Source: an uncultured Coprococcus sp. (GTDB taxonomy: Bacteria > Bacillota_A > Clostridia > Lachnospirales > Lachnospiraceae). Taken from it: a stretch of DNA of 28,392 nt. Location: assembly GCA_900767685.1 (NCBI GenBank), contig CAAGAB010000056.1:1-28392 (forward strand). Reading direction: 5' to 3'. The notes under the pieces are model-generated. The model searched no databases. It was not told the origin of the DNA and saw only the letters and a program-made list of their open reading frames with translations. Each line of letters begins with the position of its first letter. The stretch's first letter is position 1. Below are positions 1 through 7,385 of this stretch, in pieces. A program made the position numbers and the translations under genes.

Positions 1-335
1 AATCCTTTCTTCTTTGCCATGGAGATACAGTCAAGAACAAGATTTTCTCCTATGTGCACACCACGGATATAGCGTCTAACGGCATAGCTGGCGTTACATA
101 TATGTCCGCATCTTCCCACGTTGTTCGGATGAAGTATGTAGAGTCCTACCACCTCACCACTCTCTGCATTCTCGGCGATACCGGTATATGTCTGCTCTTT
201 GAAAAATGCATCGCCTGATTCCGGTGTCAGGACTTCCTCCTGTGGAAATGCCACTCCGTCTTCCACAACCTGATTCCATATCTCTGATGCTGCAACTGCA
301 TCCGCTGCCATGTACTCTCTTATGTTTATATTCAT
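1..335 (-). CDS. GNAT-family N-acetyltransferase, cut by window edge
   Basis: The N-terminal ~111 residues of an acetyl-CoA-dependent acyltransferase; the C-terminus lies beyond base 1. The translation begins MNINIREYMAADAVAA, the usual start of a GNAT fold (beta-1 followed by the first helix). It continues through a beta-strand reading GEVVGLYILHPN and then CGHICNASYAVRRYIRGVHIGENL, which matches the motif-A region where acetyl-CoA binds (V-x-x-x-x-R-G-x-x-x-G). The start at 335 is fixed by AGGAGG eight bases upstream. It lies 118 bases after pnuC on the same strand with no clear terminator in between, so it may be the last visible gene of that transcript. The substrate cannot be told from the sequence. 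Family call is solid; function is not. Confidence 0.85.
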   Translation of the reverse strand, partial: MNINIREYMAADAVAASEIWNQVVEDGVAFPQEEVLTPESGDAFFKEQTYTGIAENAESGEVVGLYILHPNNVGRCGHICNASYAVRRYIRGVHIGENLVLDCISMAKKKG

Positions 336-453
336 CTACGCGTCCTCCTATTATGATAAGATTTCACTTATGTTATATTTATTCTTTTATCATTCTGTCT
401 GCCTGCTCACTGTGAACATATAAATCAGTTCAGTGTGATATTACAATTATCTC

Positions 454-1143
454 CTATAAATCCACAGCCTGCCTCACTTCCCTCTTTTTCCAGCTCACAA
501 AGCCATACATATCATTCGCAAAGAATATGACGAAGTTTACAACTACCGGAATATATGCCGGATTCTCAAGTGACGCGAGAACCCACAAAACTATCAGAAT
601 CACATCATTTGCTGCATATCCCACCGCATAGTATGACGATCTCAGCATGGCGAGCGCAGCCGCCAGGAAACTTGTGACTATGGATATTGTACTGAACACT
701 ATGTTCGGCGTATCAAGCAGCATCAGTATATAGTAGAATACAACCGTTACAAGCACCGTGCTGACAGTGAGCCATATCACATGTCTTCTTGTCAGTTTCT
801 GTATGGCAACCTCACTGCTGTTGTCCTCCGACGGATTCTTGAACCACGTTATGGCAGACCACACCGCCATCGGCATCGTCATCCCGAGATAGGTTATCAT
901 CTCACCCCAGTAGCGGAATCTAAAAGATATGATTCCATACAGTATACTAAAAACCACCATCAGTATCTGCGCCCACACATTTCCTTTTGCCGCAAATATA
1001 AGCGATGTCACGCCTATGAGTGTCGCCGCCAGTGTGAGGATGTCCAAATCTGCAGTGAGAAGATTCGATACCAGCACTATAATGAGGGAACACAGCCAGA
1101 TAAACCATTCCCGCTTAGTCAGTTCTTTTATTGGATTGTTCAT
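454..1143 (-). CDS. pnuC: PnuC-like nicotinamide riboside transporter
   Basis: A multi-span membrane protein of 229 residues, the usual PnuC length (~220-250). PnuC proteins carry out facilitated uptake of nicotinamide riboside (or a related vitamin precursor), trapped in the cell by phosphorylation. Seen here: a basic N-terminus, about seven hydrophobic segments, the family-like stretch ILYGIISFRFRYWGEMITY followed by LGMTMPMAVWSAITWF (aromatic, polar residues in the substrate path), and a C-terminal FANDMYGFVSWKK. I start it at 1143 rather than the longer in-frame ATG at 1173, because AAGGAG lies ten bases upstream and the ATG overlaps the nitroreductase stop as ATGA, a translational coupling arrangement. 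Coupling to a flavin/NAD(P)H enzyme fits a cofactor-related operon. Homologues include PnuT (thiamine) and PnuX (riboflavin), so the substrate is inferred. Confidence 0.8.
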   Translation of the reverse strand: MNNPIKELTKREWFIWLCSLIIVLVSNLLTADLDILTLAATLIGVTSLIFAAKGNVWAQILMVVFSILYGIISFRFRYWGEMITYLGMTMPMAVWSAITWFKNPSEDNSSEVAIQKLTRRHVIWLTVSTVLVTVVFYYILMLLDTPNIVFSTISIVTSFLAAALAMLRSSYYAVGYAANDVILIVLWVLASLENPAYIPVVVNFVIFFANDMYGFVSWKKREVRQAVDL

Positions 1144-1775
1144 GATGTCTTTACTCCTTCTTCTTGCACACATCCAAAGCCTCTGTATTCCAGCACTTCA
1201 TCCATTTTCTTTCTAGGTCTCATATCCGGCTCCTCTGCAGCATAGCCCACCGAGACAACACTTATGAGTTGATACTCCGTCCCTATACACTTTACAAGCT
1301 CCGGGTAGGCAAAGCAGGTATTTGCGATCCACAGCGTACCAAGACCGTGGGTCGTTGCCTCAAGCAGCAGGTTCTGGATCGCCGCACCTATGGAAAGGCT
1401 GTCACATATCTCTGCAATCCTGTGGTCTGTGTCTATGTCCTCATACGGAGTTCTGCCATTTGTGTTTAGTACAGCTATAAGAACAGGTGCCTCCCTCATT
1501 ACCCTGAGCGTATTGTCCGCGTCCGCGTGGCCGCATGTCCATCCTGGGAGTATGGTCTGACCTGACTTTTCTCTTGCAAGTCCCGCCTCCATGGCATCGC
1601 AGATCTCTTCTTTCGCAGCGTCTGTGTATACTATAAACTTCCACGGCTGCCTGTTCTTTGCCGATGGAGCTGCAACCGCTGCCTCGATAAGCCCCCTTAC
1701 GAGCTCCAGATCAACTGGTGTGTCTTTAAATTTCCTGATACTGCGTCTTTTTTCTATGCTATCTCTTACTTCCAT
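1140..1775 (-). CDS. Nitroreductase-family flavoprotein
   Basis: A 211-residue FMN-dependent NAD(P)H oxidoreductase of the nitroreductase family. Seen here: the N-terminal RRSIRKFKDTPV motif (Arg/Ser residues that bind the FMN phosphate), AAPSAKNRQPWKFIVYTD (the conserved Pro-Ser/Asn-Gln-Pro-Trp flavin region), and the C-terminal GLGTLWIANT followed by ISVVSVGYAAEEPDMRPRKKMDEVL, where the G-Y/F-x-x-E-x-P-R-K-x-x element closes the active site. Members reduce nitroaromatics, quinones, flavins or enones; the physiological substrate is not predictable. The ribosome binding site is weak (AGGCAGG-like). It overlaps the downstream transporter gene by four bases and follows a GNAT gene after 64 bases, so the three are probably cotranscribed. 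Confidence 0.88.
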   Translation of the reverse strand: MEVRDSIEKRRSIRKFKDTPVDLELVRGLIEAAVAAPSAKNRQPWKFIVYTDAAKEEICDAMEAGLAREKSGQTILPGWTCGHADADNTLRVMREAPVLIAVLNTNGRTPYEDIDTDHRIAEICDSLSIGAAIQNLLLEATTHGLGTLWIANTCFAYPELVKCIGTEYQLISVVSVGYAAEEPDMRPRKKMDEVLEYRGFGCVQEEGVKTS

Positions 1776-1839
1776 ATCTATGCCTGCCTACGTCTGTCTC
1801 CGTAAATATATGTATGTAAACTGTATATTATCAAAAGCA

Positions 1840-2325
1840 TCATAATTGCTGTATATCTATAACCATGCACTCCTCAGATGCCTTAAATCCCACTGATTCA
1901 TACAGCGGTCTGCCGCTTTCCGTGGCATCAAGGCTTATCTCCGTGGCACCATGTACACGCGCGTCCTCTATAAGCATATTCACAAGATGCTTGGCGATTC
2001 CCCTCCTCCGATAGTGCTCTTCTGTATATACATTCATGAGATGTGCTCTCTTTCCTGATGAGTGAGAAAATGTTGGCATTATTTCAATATAAGACATACT
2101 GGCACACGCCACACATCTTCCGTCATCGACAGCTACAACTGTTGTCTGATCACCCTCAAGAAAATACCTTCTGCTGCTCACCACCAATTCATCATCAATT
2201 ATGTAATCAGCAGGAAGATCATTGACTATCCTAAGCATGGACAATCTGACATCCATCAGCATATCTATATCATTTGCATCTGTCACTCTATACTCCATAA
2301 TACCCCCCTTATTAATCCTTGACAT
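1840..2325 (-). CDS. GNAT-family N-acetyltransferase
   Basis: A small acetyltransferase of 161 residues (152 if the inner ATG is used). Motif A is clear: HLMNVYTEEHYRRRGIAKHLV has the R-R-G-I-A/G acetyl-CoA pyrophosphate loop, followed by ISLDATESGRPLYESVGF, the GNAT motif B with its Tyr and G-F ending. Two starts compete. ATG 2325 has a perfect AGGAGG seven bases upstream; ATG 2298 (MEYRVTDAND) has AAGGGGGG about four to six bases upstream and begins exactly where the domain begins. I give the longer one. The start region overlaps a strong divergent promoter on the other strand (2319-2346). Probably the first gene of the nitroreductase/pnuC transcript. Substrate unknown. Confidence 0.85.
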   Translation of the reverse strand: MSRINKGGIMEYRVTDANDIDMLMDVRLSMLRIVNDLPADYIIDDELVVSSRRYFLEGDQTTVVAVDDGRCVACASMSYIEIMPTFSHSSGKRAHLMNVYTEEHYRRRGIAKHLVNMLIEDARVHGATEISLDATESGRPLYESVGFKASEECMVIDIQQL

Positions 2326-2346
2326 TTTTATGCCTCCTGTTATAAT
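2319..2346 (+). promoter_or_regulatory. Consensus sigma-A promoter for the structured leader/MATE transcript
   Basis: TTGACA at 2319-2324 and TATAAT at 2341-2346 with a 16-base spacer: both hexamers are perfect consensus. Transcription would start near 2353, just before a run of hairpins that ends in a terminator. It points away from the GNAT gene and towards the MATE gene. Confidence 0.75.
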
Positions 2347-2352
2347 AACACA

Positions 2353-2496
2353 AGTCGGACGGTATGTTGAATATTAATATACCTTGCAAGGTGTTCTGCA
2401 GATGCAGGATTCCCGGATGGAACATGAATCGCGATACAATATATCAGAATTTTCATGAGCCAGATAAGATGATTATCTTATCTGGCTCTTTTTTTA
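2353..2496 (+). ncRNA. Candidate structured leader (riboswitch/attenuator) or small RNA
   Basis: About 140 bases between a perfect promoter and a strong intrinsic terminator, with no reading frame. The segment is almost fully occupied by consecutive hairpins: ggtat/atacc (2361-2365 with 2379-2383), ctgc/gcag with loop AGAT (2396-2407), ttcc/ggaa (2410-2422), catgaa/ttcatg (2423-2428 with 2452-2457) and the terminator (2457-2488). The MATE gene starts 86 bases after the terminator. This layout is that of a transcription-terminating riboswitch, but I match no known class (not guanidine-I, THF, purine, SAM or cyclic-di-GMP by their signature cores), and I could not identify an obvious antiterminator. 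A free-standing small RNA is equally possible. Confidence 0.45.
2457..2495 (+). terminator. Strong intrinsic terminator upstream of MATE gene
   Basis: A perfect 14-base-pair stem (2457-2470 with 2475-2488), four-base loop GATT, then seven Ts (2489-2495). The minus strand has no T-run, so it acts only on plus-strand transcripts. It lies upstream of, not after, a coding gene. Confidence 0.85.
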
Positions 2497-2581
2497 TGCG
2501 GCTGGCAGGATAATGTGTCCCCGCAATCATGTGCCTTTCCGATTTTCAATTATAAACTATTTTTGTTAAGGAGATTTACAA

Positions 2582-3892
2582 ATGAATCTGTTAAAAGACG
2601 ATCTGAAAAAGCTTTACTACAAATTCCTCATTCCTTCCCTTGGAAGTGCCATGGTCATGTCCATATACACCCTGACTGATGCCATCGTCATCGGCAAAGG
2701 TGTTGGAGCTGATGCCCTGGCCGCACTTTCCATCACAACACCTCTACTGTGCATACTTATGTCAACCGGAATCCTCTTTGGCGTAGGTGGCTCAGTACAG
2801 ATGAGCGTGCACAGAGGAAGTGGCAACACAGTGAAATCTAACCGCTACTTCACCGTGTCATTCATGATGATCGCGGCCATCACCGCGCTGCTGTGGATAC
2901 TGTACATAACATGCATGCCATCACTGCTGAGGCTCATGGGCGCAAATGCCACTCTATACCCATATGCCATGTCATACATGCACTATATAAATATGTTCCT
3001 GCCGGTTGCAGTACTTTCCAACTTCATAGCTATATTTGTGAGGGCTGACAATGATCCGAACCGAGCCATGGCAGGCGTCCTACTGGGCGGAGTGTTCAAT
3101 ATCGTGATGGACATCGTACTGGTATTCCCGCTGAAACAGGGAATCGGCGGAGCCGCACTTGCCTCTGTTATCGGTATGCTGATCCAGGTACTTGTCGCCT
3201 CATCGCATTTCCTCAGCAAGAAAAACGCGCTGCGTTTCATAATGCCACACAGGATCCTGAACAGCATGAAGAATATTGTGACAGCCGGTATCCCGAGCTT
3301 TTTCAATGAATTTGCAAATGGATTTATAGTGCTGCTGTTTAACATACAGATATTGAAGTACTGCGGCGAGAATGCCCTGTCCATATACAGCGTCATCTCC
3401 AACTGCGTCATCCTGTTCAATTCTCTGTTCACAGGAGTTGGTCAGTCTGTGCAGCCTGTGATCTCGACCAACTACGGAGCAGATAACATAAGCAGAATAA
3501 AAACCATAAAAAGAATGGCTTACACAACCATCCTGATCATGGGCGTGCTGTTCTCACTCCTTGGAATACTTTTTCCAAGGGTGCTCTGCAGTGTGTTTAT
3601 AGATATGAATGCAGGCCTTGGTGTCATTGCCGATCTTGGTGTCAGAGCGTACTTCTTTGCATTTGTGCCATTTGGGATCAACCTGATGACCTCCTACTAT
3701 CTTCAGGCCATACTGAAATCCGGGCAGTCTCTGTGTATATCACTGCTCCGAAACATCATACTCAGCAGCGTGTGTATACTGACGTTCCCAGTTTTGACCG
3801 GTGGCAACAGTTTGTGGTTTGCTGCACCTGCGACCGAGGCTGTGACACTTACCGTCAGTCTTGTATTTCTGGCGCGGGAATCTAAAAGGTAG
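2582..3892 (+). CDS. MATE-family multidrug/cation antiporter
   Basis: A 436-residue polytopic membrane protein of the MATE exporter family (typical length 430-470, twelve spans in two six-helix halves), which expels drugs or metabolites using a sodium or proton gradient. Seen here: the N-terminal LIPSLGSAMVMSIYTLTDAIVIGKGVGADALAALSI region with the family's D-x-x-x-I-G-x-x-x-G-x-x-x-L-A pattern, the second-half counterpart around GIPSFFNEFANGF, and VGQSVQPVISTNYGA, the conserved Q-P-x-x-x-x-N-Y-G-A of helix 8. The start has AAGGAG nine bases upstream. It is preceded by a promoter-hairpins-terminator unit, so expression may depend on readthrough of that terminator. The substrate is unknown. 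Confidence 0.9.
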   Translation: MNLLKDDLKKLYYKFLIPSLGSAMVMSIYTLTDAIVIGKGVGADALAALSITTPLLCILMSTGILFGVGGSVQMSVHRGSGNTVKSNRYFTVSFMMIAAITALLWILYITCMPSLLRLMGANATLYPYAMSYMHYINMFLPVAVLSNFIAIFVRADNDPNRAMAGVLLGGVFNIVMDIVLVFPLKQGIGGAALASVIGMLIQVLVASSHFLSKKNALRFIMPHRILNSMKNIVTAGIPSFFNEFANGFIVLLFNIQILKYCGENALSIYSVISNCVILFNSLFTGVGQSVQPVISTNYGADNISRIKTIKRMAYTTILIMGVLFSLLGILFPRVLCSVFIDMNAGLGVIADLGVRAYFFAFVPFGINLMTSYYLQAILKSGQSLCISLLRNIILSSVCILTFPVLTGGNSLWFAAPATEAVTLTVSLVFLARESKR

Positions 3893-3979
3893 GATGTCCA
3901 TTACTTGTGTATGCAAATTAGGCGATATGAGATATAATGGAAGTGTTAACTTTAACAAATAGAGATTAGGGGGTATAAA

Positions 3980-4804
3980 ATGAAAATGCACGAAATGGAT
4001 TTGATTGAATTCCTTATTAAAGAAGGACACACTGATATTGCAGAAAGTATTAAAGACTACCGAAAAAATACTATTAAAATGTGTGTGAAGGATGTGGAAA
4101 ATGTAATTGCAAAAGGCGCAAGTAAAATCGGTGGCTTTCCCGATCTTCCGCCCGAAATTCCATATCCCACAATGTCGGGCTATTCCTGCAAGCGCGGAGA
4201 TGACACTGAGCGGTACGAAAAATCAGCAATGCAGCTTGTTGCTCAAATCAATCTTGCGGACATTGCTGACTTAGATATTGAAAACAAGCTTCCGCACACG
4301 GGTATTTTATATTTTTTCTGGAGCGGAGAAATCGACTCAATTCACCAGACCAACAAATGGGTTGAAAGCGTTGCTGACGACCCCGAAAATTCGGCTTATC
4401 ACAAGGTGATCTGGTACAACGGCGACCTGTCAAATTTAAAGAGAACTGAGCCGCCTGTTCCATATTATTCAAAGTATTTTACAGAAACTTTTGAGGAAAA
4501 GGCTGTCGAGTTTGAAATCACCACAGATTATCAGCCACTGGGAGATGTGCTTGACTGTGACCTATTTGACCGTCTTGAAGAAGTTGCTCCAGATTATGAT
4601 ATCGAATATCTTTCGTATGACGGGAACAAATTATTCGGTTATCCTACGGGTGGTAATATTCCGGATGTAAACACAAAAACTCATCTGCTGTTTCAATATG
4701 GTTACAACGTTGGTTGTCTATGGAATATCTTTTGGATCATTTCAGATGAAGATTTAAATAACCGCAATTTCGACAAAGCGGTCTTTAGTTTCGATTTGGA
4801 CTAA
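3980..4804 (+). CDS. DUF1963 (YwqG-like) protein
   Basis: A 274-residue soluble protein of the YwqG/DUF1963 family. The diagnostic stretch is ASKIGGFPDLPPEIPYP near residues 46-62, followed by MQLVAQINLADIADLD and the strand GILYFFWSGEI; the C-terminus NVGCLWNIFWIISDEDL matches the family's closing 'G-d-x-G-x-x-y-f-w-i-x-x-x-D-L' element. The biochemical function of the family is not established; members sit among immunity- and toxin-associated or housekeeping genes. The start at 3980 has AGGGGG upstream. Codon use is visibly more A/T-ending (AAT, AAA, TTT, GAT) than in the neighbouring genes, which may point to later acquisition. It follows the MATE gene after 87 bases without a terminator. 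Confidence 0.8.
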   Translation: MKMHEMDLIEFLIKEGHTDIAESIKDYRKNTIKMCVKDVENVIAKGASKIGGFPDLPPEIPYPTMSGYSCKRGDDTERYEKSAMQLVAQINLADIADLDIENKLPHTGILYFFWSGEIDSIHQTNKWVESVADDPENSAYHKVIWYNGDLSNLKRTEPPVPYYSKYFTETFEEKAVEFEITTDYQPLGDVLDCDLFDRLEEVAPDYDIEYLSYDGNKLFGYPTGGNIPDVNTKTHLLFQYGYNVGCLWNIFWIISDEDLNNRNFDKAVFSFDLD

Positions 4805-4817
4805 TAACTATAATTCT

Positions 4818-4848
4818 AAGTAGGAGCAGAACACTCCTGCTCCTACTT
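4818..4848. terminator. Hairpin between convergent genes, possible bidirectional terminator
   Basis: A perfect 12-base-pair stem (4818-4829 with 4837-4848, seven-base loop) lies between the stops of two convergent genes. Neither strand has a real T-run after it, so termination would be weak or factor-assisted. Confidence 0.5.
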
Positions 4849-4857
4849 GGTATAAAT

Positions 4858-5808
4858 TCAGTGCTTTATACAAAATTCACAGCCACCGCTCTGTCCAATA
4901 CAATCTATGCAATCAGAATCTGCCTCAAACACATCTTCTCCTGCAATCAGGTATGTTCCAACAAGACTCATCTTCGGTGACATACATTCTCCATTCCATG
5001 ACACACCTGCCTGTGATGCATCCATGAGTCCAAGCAACTCAGGTACAGCATACATGCCCATTCCATAATATCCCGGACCAAATGACGGACTGCAATACTT
5101 CTTCTCATATACACTGTTCTTTCTCTCAAGATATCCCTGTAGCCACCCTCTTATGACATCCATGCATGCCACCTGAAATGCCTCCATGTAATACTGTTCA
5201 AGAACCGATCCAGCACTCTCCAGGTCAACACCCGGCGCATGAAATGCATACAAGTAACCTTTTTCAACACCGGCTGTGTCAATCTGTTCAAGCACATTGC
5301 ACTCTATCTTTTTATTTCCAAATTCCAGGTAGCCCTTGTGGACACATTCCCCCGCAAATGGCTGCAACAGAACAGACACTTCCATGGAATCCAAAACTTT
5401 TGACAAGGATCCAGTCATGATCCTATCCACCACCCGGTCAGCCACCAGTCTATGTTCCGCACGCATATCCTCATCCATATCATTTATGTGAGTGATCTGA
5501 AAAAGTCTGTCCATCAACGGACTTTTCATTTTGCGCAAATCCACACGCAGGATTTCGTCCTGTCTGCGCAGATGTGCGATTACTTTATCGTACATCTCCG
5601 GTCTGTGGACCACCACACACGAACTGCAGTCCTTTATCCGCTGCCCCCGTCCGGTTATTATATATTCCGGGGATCCTATACAGTTGTCATCGAGATATAA
5701 AGGGCAGTAACAGAACAGGCAGTTAAAATCATCTTCATCCTGCACCTCATGGCATGGGAAAAACTTACATTCTCTGTTCTGAAAAAAACTATAACTGTTG
5801 CTTCTCAT
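4858..5808 (-). CDS. Cys-rich small domain fused to B12-dependent methionine synthase activation domain
   Basis: A 316-residue protein with at least two modules. Residues 1-75 match the cysteine-rich small domain known from cobalamin-related proteins (SYSFFQNRECKFFPC, then NCLFCYCPLY and IKDCSSC; Cys14, 19, 30, 33, 35, 43, 61, 64), likely binding metal. Residues ~140-290 resemble the MetH reactivation domain, which holds S-adenosylmethionine for reductive methylation of cob(II)alamin: the C-terminal stretch CSPSFGPGYYGMGMYAVPEL followed by MSPKMSLVGTYLI corresponds to the family's S-P-G-Y-x-x-W and S-x-S/M-G-x-x-x motifs. The tail adds Cys300, 303, 310 and 313 (C-x2-C-x6-C-x2-C), a possible Fe-S or zinc site. 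A separate activator is expected where MetH lacks its own activation domain. It starts three bases after the membrane protein gene with a poor ribosome binding site, so is probably translationally coupled. metF lies 1.7 kb upstream. Confidence 0.72.
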   Translation of the reverse strand: MRSNSYSFFQNRECKFFPCHEVQDEDDFNCLFCYCPLYLDDNCIGSPEYIITGRGQRIKDCSSCVVVHRPEMYDKVIAHLRRQDEILRVDLRKMKSPLMDRLFQITHINDMDEDMRAEHRLVADRVVDRIMTGSLSKVLDSMEVSVLLQPFAGECVHKGYLEFGNKKIECNVLEQIDTAGVEKGYLYAFHAPGVDLESAGSVLEQYYMEAFQVACMDVIRGWLQGYLERKNSVYEKKYCSPSFGPGYYGMGMYAVPELLGLMDASQAGVSWNGECMSPKMSLVGTYLIAGEDVFEADSDCIDCIGQSGGCEFCIKH

Positions 5809-5811
5809 AAA

Positions 5812-6201
5812 TTATTTGGCCCTGTTCTTTGATGCACCCATAAACATGACAAATGGAACTATGATCCCAATTATCATCATGACAACACCAATAACCTTGC
5901 TGTCTCCTGCCACAAGTGCTACTATTCCACTCACAATGGCAAATATGAGCAGAAATGCTGCCCACACAACTATCGCAGATGCCTTTGCCACCTTGTTGCT
6001 TCCAGCTATTCCAAATATTCCGCCTATGATTGCTGCAAGTGATGCGATTCCGACCACAACACCACACGCGATAGCCTTAGATGATGGATCATCAGCAAGC
6101 ACAAGCTTTGCCACATCATAATATCCTGCATTTACAAGTCCCCATATGAGCATGATGACAGCTGACACCGTAACCATACCCTTTCCTGGTAATTTCTCCA
6201 T
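5812..6201 (-). CDS. Small four-span membrane protein of unknown function
   Basis: A 129-residue hydrophobic protein. I see four membrane segments: ~8-27 (MVTVSAVIMLIWGLVNAG), ~43-66, ~72-93 and ~97-120, with a short basic C-terminus (GASKNRAK). Gly/Ala/Ile/Val-rich helices with no charged catalytic residues suggest a structural or small accessory membrane protein; I recognise no family. The start at 6201 (MEKLPGKG) is chosen because AAGGAG lies seven bases upstream; the longer in-frame ATGs at 6207 and 6234 lack correct spacing. It sits between a Nudix hydrolase gene (13-base gap) and the B12-activation gene (3-base gap), so the three are one transcript. Confidence 0.65.
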   Translation of the reverse strand: MEKLPGKGMVTVSAVIMLIWGLVNAGYYDVAKLVLADDPSSKAIACGVVVGIASLAAIIGGIFGIAGSNKVAKASAIVVWAAFLLIFAIVSGIVALVAGDSKVIGVVMMIIGIIVPFVMFMGASKNRAK

Positions 6202-6214
6202 ACACATACTCCTT

Positions 6215-6775
6215 CTACTTTCTGCTCCATACATAGCAAAACGCCTGGGTTCTGGCTGCGAATTTCTCAGTCTTTAGCAGCTCCCTCACTTCAGACTTGG
6301 TGTACCAGCCGGGGGTGATCTCCTCCAGAGTTGATGTGCTCGGCTTAAACTCGCCTCTCGCCTTGCCCACCACGCACATATTTGTCTCATTTGAAAATCC
6401 GACAGCGCTGTAGCTTGTACCTATTGTATCTGTGATCTCGTACAGCTCAAGTCCCGTCTCCTCCATGAGTTCACGCTTTGCGCTGACCTCTGGTGTCTCT
6501 CCCGGATCTATCAGTCCTGCAGGGAAATTGTATACCCACTCGCCAGGAGCCAGTCTGTATTCTCTGTCTATCAGGATCTTCTCATCATTCTCATCGGTGG
6601 CTATGATGACAACTGCATCCGCAGCCTTGCCGTGAAGTCCCTCAAAATCTGTTATATCGCCGTTTCTGCTTATCATCTCATAATTTTTCAATATGCCATC
6701 TACGGTCTCATACTTCACATCATACCTTGTGATGAACCTGCCCTGTTCCTTCTTCTCAATTCCTACAAACTTCAT
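6215..6775 (-). CDS. Nudix hydrolase, ADP-ribose pyrophosphatase-like
   Basis: A 186-residue Nudix enzyme that would cleave a nucleoside diphosphate linked to another group, most like ADP-ribose or ADP-sugar pyrophosphatases (NudF type). The Nudix box is complete: G-LIDPG-E-TPEVSAK-RE-LM-EE-T-G-L, with the metal-binding Glu residues present. The upstream YRLAPGEWVYNFPAGLIDPGE fits the R-x-x-x-x-x-x-x-x-E-x-P-A-G signature of the ADP-ribose subgroup. ATG 6775 is preferred over the in-frame GTG 6787 because GTGGAG is correctly spaced only for the ATG. It lies 57 bases after yqeY. Confidence 0.88.
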   Translation of the reverse strand: MKFVGIEKKEQGRFITRYDVKYETVDGILKNYEMISRNGDITDFEGLHGKAADAVVIIATDENDEKILIDREYRLAPGEWVYNFPAGLIDPGETPEVSAKRELMEETGLELYEITDTIGTSYSAVGFSNETNMCVVGKARGEFKPSTSTLEEITPGWYTKSEVRELLKTEKFAARTQAFCYVWSRK

Positions 6776-6832
6776 ATTTTTCTCCACTAATTCTGTTCAC
6801 TAATTCGCAGATTTGATTTCTGTCAGAAACTA

Positions 6833-7270
6833 TTATTTGCAAAGCTCTGCAACAACCTGATTGATAACCTTGCCGTCAGCCTTGCCCTTGAGCTCTGCCA
6901 TGACTGTCTTCATGATCTGTCCCTTGTTCTTGGTTGCGATCACATCAGCAAACTTTGTGGTGAGTATCTCTCTGACCTCATCCTCTGACAAAAGCTTTGG
7001 CGCATACTCGTTGAACACATCATATCTTGCCTTGTACTGCTCAAGCAGATCTGTTCTGTCTGCAGGACATGTGTCGATCTGCTCCTTCACAGACTTGATC
7101 TCCTTGAGGATAACGCTGTCAACTATATCCTCCGGTATATTGTCTCTGCAGCCGTTGTCTATACCAACTTTTTTAACTGCCGATACGAGAGATGATATAC
7201 TGTCCTTTCTCTCCTTATCTCTTGCCTTCATTGCTGCTATCATGTCCTTCTGTAAAACTTCGAGTGTCAT
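6833..7270 (-). CDS. GatB/YqeY domain protein
   Basis: A 145-residue YqeY-family protein, a stand-alone relative of the tail domain of the GatB subunit of tRNA-dependent amidotransferase. The whole chain matches: TLEVLQKDMIAAMKARDKER, then LLSEDEVREILTT and the conserved C-terminal NKGQIMKTVMAELKGKADGK followed by VINQVVAELCK. The domain binds tRNA in GatB; the function of free YqeY is not settled. The start has AAGGA seven bases upstream. The 5' region carries a 15-base direct repeat (7301-7356) and a long hairpin (7386-7443), so this gene probably opens the yqeY-Nudix-membrane protein-B12 activation transcript. Confidence 0.9.
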   Translation of the reverse strand: MTLEVLQKDMIAAMKARDKERKDSISSLVSAVKKVGIDNGCRDNIPEDIVDSVILKEIKSVKEQIDTCPADRTDLLEQYKARYDVFNEYAPKLLSEDEVREILTTKFADVIATKNKGQIMKTVMAELKGKADGKVINQVVAELCK

Positions 7271-7300
7271 TTTTTATTCCTTCTTTCTTTTTTTAGATAT

Positions 7301-7356
7301 CTTTTATTTGACATCATTTTTTGATTTCTTTTATTTTGTGGCTTTTATTTGACATC
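7301..7356. repeat. 15-bp direct repeat upstream of yqeY
   Basis: The 15-mer CTTTTATTTGACATC occurs identically at 7301-7315 and 7342-7356, 41 bases apart (close to four helical turns). On the minus strand both copies lie between 31 and 86 bases upstream of the yqeY start. This could be a pair of regulator-binding sites; an accidental duplication is also possible. Confidence 0.6.
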
Positions 7357-7385
7357 TTATATTTTGATATTTGTCTTTTTATTAT

